Part shown: positions 33,780 through 44,500 of the stretch, piece by piece | How the letters are laid out: every line of letters begins with the position of its first letter | Numbering within the stretch: the stretch's first letter is position 1 | Source: Amyloporia xantha | Taxonomy: Eukaryota > Basidiomycota > Agaricomycetes > Polyporales > Adustoporiaceae | DNA length: 64,000 nt | Reading direction: 5' to 3' | NCBI GenBank assembly: GCA_036971615.1 | Contig: JAYKKR010000017.1 | Location: forward strand, 434,001-498,000 | Notes under the pieces: generated by a model | What the model was told of the DNA's origin: nothing | The model's input: only the letters and a program-made list of their open reading frames with translations | Databases searched by the model: none | Translations under genes and position numbers: made by a program

Positions 33780-36700
33780 TCAGGAAGCCATGCTACGATC
33801 GGTATCGCCGATACCGTTCGGGGAGACTTCAGGCTTTTGAGTCCGAGCAGGCCAAACTCCCTCTTCTTCGCGGGTACCCGTATCTGCTACAGCTGGAGAC
33901 GGGGCCGAAGGACGAGACACGTCCTGATAGGAATTGCGTTCCTCATCCAATTCAGCCAGGTATTTCTCCAGCCATTTCCGCCTCTTAGCATTCTTATAGT
34001 TCACCCTTTTGCGAGAAATTTCTCGCGCTCCTCTTTGTTTGTCGCACGCAGTAGGAAAGTCTTCTGTGTGGGATACGAAAAATAGACGATATGTTCGCAC
34101 GCATACTTTGATTTCAAGCCCGCCGCGTGCAAGAATGTCAGGTAGATCCACAGTAGAGCTCGATGGATGTATGCTCCTATAGAAAGGGCACAGCATCAAT
34201 AACACGACGCCACCAATAATAGTGTATAACACTGACCGCCGCAGGAAGGATCGTTTCATAGAAGACGCTTTAACAACGCCCTGCGTTTGTTCGTCCTATC
34301 ATAGTGGTCGTTAACGCGAGATTAGCGCAGAGAACCAAGCCACTAACAGATACGAATGACTCGACATAAGCCTGCCAGCGGCCAGTGAGCACCTCCGAGT
34401 CGTCAAAGCTGGAATCGTCTTTCCCCAGCAGCTGCACAGCAACAGTTCTGCTGTCTGGAATCTGGCACAAGGAAAGTAGCTCAATTATTTTGCTGCTTTA
34501 CAAAGGTCTGAGTCGACCTACCCAGTCCATGCGGAAGAGGTTCTCATCGGGGCCAATCACCTTCTCGGTGTTACGTCGTGCATTGATCTGGTCCTGGGTG
34601 GTCGGTGACGCTATTTCGCGTTCGCGACGGAGGAGATCGAAGAGATCCTGACTTTTAGGGTCGGATAGCACGTTCTGGACCTGTTGCACTGTGAATAAAT
34701 ACAATTGTATGACCTAGCGATGTAAAATCACCTGTTTGATGATGGCTCCGATAACTTTGTCTACAGTGAACATCTTATAGGCATCCTAGAATTTAACAAA
34801 TGAGATGGATGTTGGCCACAGTTTATTGGAGGAGTGACAGACCTTTGGACCAAACATCCACCGTAGCCGGTCTTCGAAGCTATGTTGTTCAATCTCGTTG
34901 TCGAAAAGCTTCTCGCATGACTCCAACATCAGACTATAGAAATGTATCGCATGTACGCCTCTGTCTCCCAGCTTGCTAGCATCATTGAGAACGCCAAGGT
35001 CCACAGCAACGGGATTCGGCTTGTGCGAAATGGTAGGATCAGAAGCGAGCTTGGATGCAAGATGTTTGAAATGGTTCAGTCTGGAATACAAGAACCTGTG
35101 TACCAGACATCAGTAAAATGACTGATCTCTAACAATCCCATCGTACCTCAAGCAAGCGAAAGAATACATAGAACGTCGTGTTCGTGAAGAAGCTATATCT
35201 CCTTCGGAAAGCTTGCTTCTCTCCATTTGTCGACGAACCAGGGAATCCGTTCAGTACTGGGACCTGCCTGCTCCGACTGCACCTCCTCGCCGTCGATTTG
35301 CATCACATCGGAGGTTGCAGGGGATCCGAAGCGTGATGTCGAGGGAGAGCCAGAACTTTGTGCACGGGTCCGTCGGCTTGACTTTGCCTGCTCGCTCTTT
35401 AGTAGCTTTTTGCGTAAATCGCCAGATGATCCTGCTCCACCGCCCTTCCGATTCCGTCCACCCCGAGCACTGCTCGCGCCGTTACTCAGGTCAGTGTCAT
35501 CGACAACACTGTCCACTTCCATGTCGCTATCCACGGTTTCGTGATGAGGCACAAACGTACTATTGAACAGTACTGGATCCTGGGCAAAAAATAGAGGCAC
35601 AAACGCGCGAACGAATGTCTCGATCTTCTTCCTGTCTGCATGGTTGATCTGACCTTGTGTACGGTCTAAGAATGAGAGCGTTAGTTTTAACGTATCCTGG
35701 AGGACAGACATGTCCCCAATTGTGAACTCTAGCTGGTGGCGCGGCCTGGTACGCGCAAAGAGTGGATCGATGAGAGACGCGCGCTTCGCCATCTGTTCAT
35801 CTCGCGCAGCCTCGATCTGGTTCAAGAAGAATTTGGCTGTAATGGCCTTTTTATCTGCAGCCTTGAATGTGATGCCTTGGTAGTCGAGGGACTTGTGATA
35901 GTTCTGAGCATCAACCTCGCGCCAGACTTTATTCCATTCGCGCTGGGCACGTTTCCACTCCTCCAGCTTCACCTTTAAACGTGACAGGACAACCGGAATA
36001 GCAAGCGCGGGAACTTCTTGCATTGCTTGAAAGACATCTAGTCCCGCTTCGCGACCATAAATCTTCTTGAGTACACGTAAATGTACACTCTTTCCCGAAC
36101 CTCCCAAATTTGGCTTCAGCTTATAGGTATTTCGTTCCTCTTGGCTGAGCTGGGCAATCTTGTTATTGAGCGGCTCAAGCATATTGATTGTACGGTGGAT
36201 GGCTTCAATGTGGAAGTCATATTCATGTCGCTCCTCCTCGCTCCTATGCAGGGCCTCCTCGTAGACATTCTTCCTATGTGTTTGAAAATCCTGTGTCTTC
36301 GCTTGCGAATGTCGGCTGCGAAATCCACTCATCATTCAGGACTGACTTGCACATCTCGTCTCGTCCTGAACATGTAACATTGGCCTCCTAAAGATCACAA
36401 GAACAGTCAGTAGGGGAAAGTAGGGATCTCTAGCAATAAGTTAGACTCACATTGGCAGGCAATTTCCTGTAGCTCCCATGTCGGATGTTTAATTGATTGC
36501 GATTTGGCCGGTCTAAAGCAGCCATAGGCCTTGTCCAAATATCTTCGGCTACCGCAATCCGATCCCGGCGTTCATCCCAGCCTAGAATCTCCATGAATTG
36601 TGCCATGAGCTCCCCATCACCCAAGAAAGACCGTCCTTCGCGCACAAGCCGCGCAGTGTCGATGATGTCCTGTGTGAACAGATTCACAAGCTTGAGGAAC

Positions 36701-38255
36701 TCGTTATATGTCTCCCTGTTGTCCAGCACGCGCTTGACGCGATCAAAAAACTGAGTCTCATCTGCGGGAATAAGAAGTGGCGGTGGTGGCGGCGGAGCGA
36801 CCACGGGCATTGGAGGTGGGAGGGCCGGCGGCGGAGGGTGGTGATGGACGTGAGTCTGTGAGGTGTGTGCATGTGCCGGACGGCGAGGAGAGGAGGGGAC
36901 GGCGGCGGGGCGATGCGAGACAGAGGGCGAAGGGGCCTCGCTCGCACGCGCTTGTGATGGTCTCGCCTTTTTCGCCTGCTCAATGTGAGCGCGACTCGCA
37001 TACAGAATCTAAGGGCGCCCTACCTTGCTGGGAGCCGCCTTCAAAGCAGGCTCCCTTTCCTTCTCCCTCTCTTTCTCTTTTTCCTTCTCCTTCTCCTTTT
37101 CCTTTTCCTTGTCCGCAGGTTTCCTCTTTCGCTTTTGCGGAAGTGTCGACCCAGAAGCGTTGCCGGTAGCGCCTGATGCCCCATCTCCCTTCTTCTTCGA
37201 CGCCTTCGGCTCGCCCGCCGGTGTGGCAGTATTCCGCAGTTCCTGTAGCTCTGCAAGCCTCAAGAGCTCCTCTTGCGCCTGCTTGTCCGGGACAAATTCC
37301 ACAAAGTCCCGCATGAGCCCAGGCGCGTCCGTAAACAGTTTCACGATCCGCTGCACGACGTCACCCTCCGCGTATCCCGCCGACAGAAACGCGATCGCCC
37401 ACTGCTCCAGCGCACGCACCTCATGGCCGACCGCTCCCCGTTCTGACTCTGGCCCCGCGCCGTTCTTCGGGTTGAGAATCTCGAGGAAGCGCCGATACTT
37501 CTCCGGCTCATTCGCGTAGCGCGTCTTCGCCCGCTGTACAAATGCGAGTGCGGGCTCCAAATTTACGTCCGGAACAGGCAGGGGCAGCACGTCGCCCACT
37601 GGGAAGGGCGGCTGGGCTGTGTCTGTCACTGCGCCACCCGTAGCGGCGGCTCCGTACGCAAATGCGCCGTTCGTGGCCTGCGTCGTTGTCCCTGCCGGAG
37701 TTGTCACGGTGATGAAGTTCGGGTTGAGGGCATCCGTGGTGCAGTCAATGCGATAACCGGCGGGGAGGAACGTGTTAAATCCCTGAATGAGCGTCGGATG
37801 TCCGTGGAACAGATTCGACACGCGCTCTATGACGCCGGGGGTATCTATCCTGCAAGGGGAGGGGTTATTTAGACGACTCAAAGCTGACACGGCTTAGGCA
37901 CGTACAGCTGGCTTTTGAAGTCCTTCATGATGTCCAAGAATTTGTTGTACACCTCTGGCTTCTCCTGAAACTTCATCTTGACCGAGTCGAGGTAAGTTAG
38001 AGCGTCTGTCACGTTCAGTGGCCTTTCGGACGAGGCTTGGAGATCCGCGCTCATCATCTGTCCTACTGTAGGACCACCCTCGGCGGCCATTGGCAGCTCT
38101 TGGGACCGTATAGACGGGTCCACGGGCATGGCTTGTTCATGTGGCACGGAAGGAGGGAGCTGTGGCTGCTCAGTGTTCGTGATATCTCCTGTGTTGCCTA
38201 TTGCGTTCTGGCCATCCGGGGCCTCATCCGCGGTTTCTTTATCATTGTCCGGCAT
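33780..38255 (-). CDS. SIN3: SIN3 transcriptional co-repressor, copy A (several one-base insertions)
   Basis: Scaffold of the Rpd3/Sin3 histone deacetylase complex, acting in the nucleus. Ten exons: 38255-37906, 37849-37024, 36975-36451, 36387-35147, 35095-34843, 34785-34732, 34680-34522, 34461-34354, 34280-34237 and 34176-33780, about 1317 residues with frames restored. Three paired amphipathic helix domains are visible: PAH1 (about 79-150, [16 protein letters not shown]), PAH2 (213-305) and PAH3 (465-530, [20 protein letters not shown]). The HDAC-interaction domain begins with the conserved [18 protein letters not shown], then [20 protein letters not shown] Lys/Glu repeat follows PAH2 and a poly-Pro block precedes PAH3. 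Insertions break the frame at 36285-36288 (AAAA), 35241-35243 (GGG) and 35093-35094 (AA). Copy B shows the expected frame at each place. The gene converges on eIF4E, whose stop is 253 bp away. Confidence 0.85.
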
Positions 38256-39776
38256 GGAGAGCAGCGACGAGGAGAACCAGACCGGTGAATGTGATTGAGC
38301 AGGGAGTACAGTAGCTCTACCGGGTAACCGCTAGGAGTGCACGGTCCTGGTGGGCAGGTCACGTGCAACAACAATGAGTACTTACACGAAAATCCTGGCA
38401 TGCACGTCCGGCTGTCTTTTGAGATTATGGACCTTGGCAGCTTACCCCATTGCTGGATATAACACGTTTGCATTGCGTTGGTTTCAGCGATGTTGACGGC
38501 TGCTCGTTCCATCGATAATCCCCCTGTCCCTTCTGTGCATCTTCAGTAGAAATGCACCTGAACCGCACCAGCTGCAGGTAGTGCACTATTACTACTGGTC
38601 ACCGATTTTTCACGAGGCACATATTTGCACTAGTCCTAATACATAAAATCTGCAATCATGACCGGGTGTGTGTGTCCCATCTCGTGCACATGTCGTGTAG
38701 ATTACCCTTTCACAGTGTCTTATGTCTTACTATTGGCCTTACAATTCTAATCTTATGCTGCTGATTCTGCGTCCATCCCAAGTGAACCACATACATATGA
38801 CAGATGTAGTAGGTCTCTACTAATTTACTCCAGCGAGACAGCTGCCTTTCCGTGAGTCATTAATATTTATAACCGGTTTCGTCCCGTAGTTGACTTAAGC
38901 TCACCAGCCTGTATGCGGTGCACGTACGTATACCTAACGTACGTTTAACTCAAGTGCTCAGTGTTCCTGCTCTAGTCTTGACCGTGCTTAGAAACTATCG
39001 TTAAAGATGCTAGTCTTGAAAGGCGGTTTTCTCTTTACTTCGGAGTTCTTTCGAGGAAATATTCTGCGCCCTCGTCAATTTGCAACGGTCGCGCGATTGT
39101 CCGGATCCCATTAGCCAATATCTTGACCTATTCTCTGTATGCAGTTCCTAAGCGCTCGTGTCCGGGTCTGACGAATCAGTATCAGATTCAGCGTACATAG
39201 TTTCGAGATGACGGTGTGTATAATACATGGCAGTGTCCTTTTCTCAAACAACAGAGGGATTTCTGAGCAGCAGGCGAGGACGTTGAAGTATGATTCCATC
39301 AAAGCCCAGGGCCGTAGTCGAGAGCCTTCACGTGCGCTTGCGGTTGGTACGCAAACGTCGACTACTACATACTGTACTACAGGGCACCACAAAGTTGCGC
39401 ACTGTTTTTCTCCTCGATAATGGGCCAGTGAGCGAATATCCAACATACGTAGGACATGGCACGTAGGGTCTTCCAGCAAATTCGACATTTCAGGGGCTTA
39501 AGTTGAACTTGAAGTATACGACCAATATTCGCTTAATTACAACGTTGCCCACAGGTTTCACCGTCAGACAATCACATCAGTCAATTAGATCGTATCCCTT
39601 CCGTACGAGTCAATTCGGGTGAGTTCCTTTTACTCTGTTCATTCTTGCATGATGGATTGTCGTCTGCTCAATGATGACATTGAAGTCGTGTCAGAGAACC
39701 GCTCCCTCCTTCGGCTACTAGCAAGAAGTATCATAGACCTCTCATACCCACAATTTTAGTCACAAGCTCCTGACTG
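38256..39776. other. Intergenic region between the two divergent SIN3 genes
   Basis: About 1.5 kb of AT-rich sequence containing the promoters of both SIN3 copies. The short frames within it are not supported as genes, and no long inverted repeat marking a duplication junction is evident. Confidence 0.5.
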
Positions 39777-39784
39777 TATATAAA
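39777..39784 (+). promoter_or_regulatory. TATATAAA abutting the SIN3-B start codon
   Basis: A perfect TATATAAA ends on the first base of the ATG at 39784. If it is a working TATA box, transcription would start downstream of this ATG. Either it is not used, or the true first exon lies elsewhere. Confidence 0.3.
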
Positions 39785-42700
39785 TGGCGACTGGAGATTT
39801 CCCAAATCCAGGCACCAAACGATCGCTGGATGTCAATGATGCCTTGGACTACCTCCACTGTGTCAAGGTCACCTTGAACGACGCGCCAAATGTTTACAGG
39901 CGTTTCATCCAAATTTTGAAGGAATTCAAAAGTGGCTCGTAAGTGTTTCTAGCGCGCACAAATTTTCGATTTCATAGTCATATACCTTTGACAGAGTGGG
40001 GACTGACGCTGTTATGAAACATGTGTCAATACTCTTCAATGGATACCCCTCTCTAATCCAAGGATTTAACATATTCTTGCCAGCAGGCTACCGGCTTGAC
40101 TGTACCGTTGACGGGCTTATGATCACCTCAACCACTCCTTCAGGTGTCACGACGCAAACAGCAAAGCCAGCTTCCGCCGCAAGGAGTACTTCTCAGCCTG
40201 ATACGTTCCTCATCGAGAAAGTCGATCCGCCCTTCTCCACAGTCAGTTCAGACCTGCGAGAGGCCCTCGAGTTTATTCAGTGGATCAAAGCGCGGCGAGG
40301 AGATGAACCCGAGGGACTCCGGCGGTTCCTGGATGCCATCACGAACGCAAAAGAAGGCAACAGAATGTTAGCCTCACTTACCGCACTTACCTCTTCTACA
40401 GGTGAAACAACGGAAGTCCTCGTCGAACGCTTAGCAAAATTCTTGCGTGAATCTCCCGAATCGGCAAAGGACTTTCTGGAGTTCTGGTCCAAAACTCGCA
40501 CGCGGGAGGGTATATCAGGAGAGTGGGAAGTGCCCGCTATCTCGCTGCTGGAGTCCGGGAAGGAAGAGAGGAAATTCATCAACCCTGTCACTGCCTCCAC
40601 GATACCACAAAAGCGAAAGCGTAAGGTGACGGAAGTCGAGTCGCGGAAGAAGCAACATATGCAGGGTGCATACGGCCAGGTAAACTATACTTCTCACCTC
40701 CTCTTATACAATCTTAACTCATGCTGGCACTCAAGAAGTTTAGCTCAAATCCCGATGTGAATGCAATGCCGCGTGGCTCAACTGCCGATCACTTGTGCGG
40801 CTCGTCGTGGTCAGGAGCCCGCTTGTCCCAAATTTCCAATATGCCCAGGGAGCCCCCATCTTCCCCACACCCGCTTGGAATTACCATAGAGAATTGGGTA
40901 GAGAACGAAAGGTCTTTCTTCGAGCGGGTCAAGCATTCCTTAGACGATCAGAAGACCTACCACGAATTTCTCAAGCTTGTGAATCTCTTCTCGCAGAATA
41001 TCATCAATGCCCCCTGGCTACTTCGTGAAAGCCAGTCTTTTCTTGGCGAGGGAGAGCTACTGGAGGAACTCAGGGTAATGTTGGGTCTTGCCGGACAGGA
41101 GGATGGTGCTATTCTTACCGATCGCGTGTGGTTGAAACCAAGGGCCGCTCTGGACCGGCCCAGTCTCAATCAACCCAACGCCCGACACGGAAGCTACCGC
41201 AAATTGCCAGCGAATGTGAGCTTGCGTACTACCTTAACTTCTTCAAAGATTACTATTCACCCGATGGTTGGGGCTTCAGGAAGTGCATGTTGTATGTTCA
41301 GGCCGCGATGATCTTTGCAACACCGTCCTGAACGATGAATGGGTATCACAGCCAACAACTGCTGGTGAAGACACCGTATTTCAGACGCATAAGAAGAACG
41401 CATATGAGGAAGCGTTACACCGTAGCGAGGAAGAACGACACGAGTATGACTTTTATACTCGCGCTATCCTCTGCACAGTCCAGATGCTAGAGGTGTTAAA
41501 CACCAAGATTACAGGCCTTCACGGGGACAGCCGTGACAGTTTCAAACTACAGCCTAACCTGGATGGCGCAGGCAAGGGTATTCATGTGCGCATACTCAAA
41601 AAGCTCTATGGATCGCAGACCGGGCTGGCCGTCTTTCCAGGAACTACACGACAGACCTATGGAAGCGGTTCCTGCAGTGCTTACTCGCCTGAAGCTCAAG
41701 TACGAAGAGTGGAGGAAGGCACAAGCAGCATGGGATTTGGTCTGGCGAGAGATTGACTCAAGAAACTACCAGCAGTCGCTCGACCACCAAGCTCTCACGT
41801 TCAGGGTGGCGGACAAAAAAGCGATTTTGGCCAGAACATTTGTCAGCCAGATCGAGGCAGCTAGAGACGAACAAAAGGCAAAACGTACAACTTTCATCAA
41901 TCCTCTTTTTGCGCGCAAGGGACCTCGACATCAGATGGAATTCATCATTGGAGATCTGTCGACTATACGGGATGTTTTGCGATTGGTGCACTCATATTTA
42001 GATCGTTCGCAAGGTCAGACTTTCAGTGGGAATGGCAAGAAGAAGATCAGAATAGTCCTGCAGGATTTTATACCACTGCTACTTGTGGACGAAACTTGGG
42101 CTCTTGACCCCTTGAAATTCAAGTTTGTGGAGAGCACGATCGAGAATGGACAGAACGCCAATCAACCTACTGATGGTCCTCAACACACGGATGTTTCTGT
42201 TGGGGCAGGATCATATTGGGGTAGCGCAAAACGGGACGAGCTTGATCTATCGGCGAACCTGCGGAAGAAGACACTGAAAAACGAACAGGCCAAGCTTGAT
42301 CGACAAGTCCGTGCCAAAGGTCCTTCATCTTTAGCATACAGACATGCAGGTTCTATGGATTCTGATCCCATGCAGACCGACCATGTCGTTGAACAGTCCG
42401 CACAAGAAATTCTGGGTAGTAGTCCTTCCTCTGCCACCCACCTATACGGGGAGAAGCATCCTGTCCGGGCGCGTTACACGTTCTTCGCCAACGCCACATT
42501 CTATGTAGTTTTCCGGCTCCTCGAGGTTTGTCTGTTCTGTCACAAGGAAGCAACCTGCTGACGTGTTTTGCAGGTCTTGCACTCTAGACTTTCCCTCTTC
42601 AAACAGGTTTCTGTGGCCCTCGCGAGTAACTGCATAGCCGCTGGACAGCCAAAAAGTACCCATGACGCTGATAGATCACTCGGTGACAATACAGCAGGCG

Positions 42701-44500
42701 ACATAGACGTTGATCTGAATGGCCCATACAACGCCTTATTGGAGTCATGCGAGCAGTTATTTGCTGGGCTATTGGATCAGTCTGCATTCGAAGACAGGCT
42801 GCGGGAAGTGTTCGGTCTCAAGGTTGCGTGACCTTCTCTACGCTTTTTAAGTTATTCCTAATTTTGGTCACGGCAGGAAGCATACAAGATGTTTACCGTA
42901 GACAAAGTCATCGGAGCGTTCGTCAAGCAGGTCAGCCTCGAATTATACTTCCTGCGGGATGATGTCCTAACGCAAGCGCAAGGTTCATAATGCGTCGTGC
43001 GACCTGAAAAGTCAAGAATTGCTGGATCTTCTACGGCGTGAAAGAGCAATTGCAGCACCCACCACCCAAGACCAAATCAATGCTCGTCGCAACGCCGAGA
43101 AGGTAGTTGGCCCAGACGAGAACCTGTTCCGCATCGATTGGGTGGGTTTCTTGTATACTTTCCTGATCTCCCTGAGATTTGATTTGACCCGAATGAATTT
43201 GCTTGGCCAGATCCCAGAGTGCAGAAAAACAACGATCCAACTACTTGGAAAGGATAATTCGAGCCACGCTGACTCGGAGGTCCTTGCAGGACGTTGGCAG
43301 GCTTATGTCGCCTCTTTCATGGCAGTACGTCACGAGCTGTTGCAAGTATATCTTCTATAAACATTGGCCGCGTCTAGGACGAGCACACCAACGGCGTCCC
43401 TACAAACTTCCCTGTTAGGCGACCCTTCCTAAGGCGGTCAGTGTCTTTGATTTCAAACCATTGTAGCGATCTCACATGCCTATTTGGTAGTACCAAACTA
43501 CCGGGAACTCCGGCTACCCCGTACCCTCTCCGCGTCGCTGCGGGCGGGAGTCTAATGATCAAAGTCTGCGTGCGAACTTATCGTCTATTCTTTGTCCCAG
43601 ACACAGAAGAGTACCTTGTGCGCCTGAAAGACCCAAAGGACGCCATGGCTTTTGAATCGAAGATTCAAGCGAAGAACGTGTACCGGCAATCATGGCTTCG
43701 GAGGCTCCTCGATGACGGCTGTGTTCCTGTACCACTTACCAAAAATTCCACGAAGATGGGAAGTAGAGTAAGCAAGAAAGCCGGTCCAGTGACGGAGGCT
43801 GGCCATGATTTATATGCCAAAGCTAACAGCCTATTACAGTCGTTCTCTTCTGAGGCCGAGCATGAAGCGCCAAATCAAGAAGTTGCCTCGTCTGAACCGA
43901 TACTTGCGACCGGATCGAATTCTGGTAACTCTGAACCCGTTGGCCCTCCTGTCCATGCCGAGTCCATAGGGGATACAGAACGTGCGGATACTGAAGTCAA
44001 GAAGTCGAGGAGGGCGAGGAAGAGAGCTGCCCAGAAGCTTGCCATCCGCCAAGGAATAGAGCTCCCAAGCGCGCCAAACTTGCCATCCTCGAAGCTCAAA
44101 TGCCCATTCAAGCAGAACCTGCATTGCCAGAAAAGAATTTTTCCTTACAAGTCGAGTATTCTCGATCATGTGTAAGTACGCATTCTATCTGCACACCTCG
44201 AGACGTAATGTTTCTTCGTATACCAGGCACTCTACCCACGGGTTTGTCCTCGACGACATCATGGACCGTCCAACGAATAAGCGCATTCGTAAAGAAAAGA
44301 CACCTTTGAAGGAATTCTGGGAAACCCTCCTGCCACGTATCAATTTGCCGTCTACACCCGAATTTATAGCGACGCTCGGCGGCCCTGAAGGTGCGGCTAC
44401 TTCTGAGAAGGTATCGCCTGGTCCAGGAGCTCCTACGGACACTCAAATGGAGGATCTTGAGGAGGGTGAAATTCCAGAACCTCATAAGAGTCAAATCTGA
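39784..44500 (+). CDS. SIN3 transcriptional co-repressor, diverged copy B (one-base insertion)
   Basis: Full-length SIN3 paralogue in divergent orientation to copy A. Eleven exons: 39784-39938, 39995-40679, 40736-41215, 41280-42525, 42574-42822, 42877-42930, 42983-43141, 43211-43324, 43378-43436, 43491-44171 and 44227-44500, about 1384 residues. PAH1 begins almost at the start (LDVNDALDYLHCVKVTLN); the acidic/Pro N-terminus of copy A is missing. PAH2 and PAH3 (ERSFFERVKHSLDDQKTYHE) are present. The HDAC-interaction domain starts EVHVVCSGRDDLCNTVLNDE. Many intron positions match copy A, and exons of 54 and 159 nt are identical in length. The frame breaks at TTT 41634-41636; removing one T restores LAVFQELHDRPMEAVPAV. 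A 54-nt intron (43437-43490) was chosen over a 30-nt alternative. Whether it still binds deacetylase is unknown; an extra C-terminal domain with EDLEEGEIPEPHKSQI is specific to this copy. Confidence 0.82.

Noticed and set aside
43437..43466. A 30-nt intron in SIN3-B
   Set aside because: A 54-nt alternative (43437-43490) uses the same donor, keeps the frame, has a normal length and aligns better with copy A.
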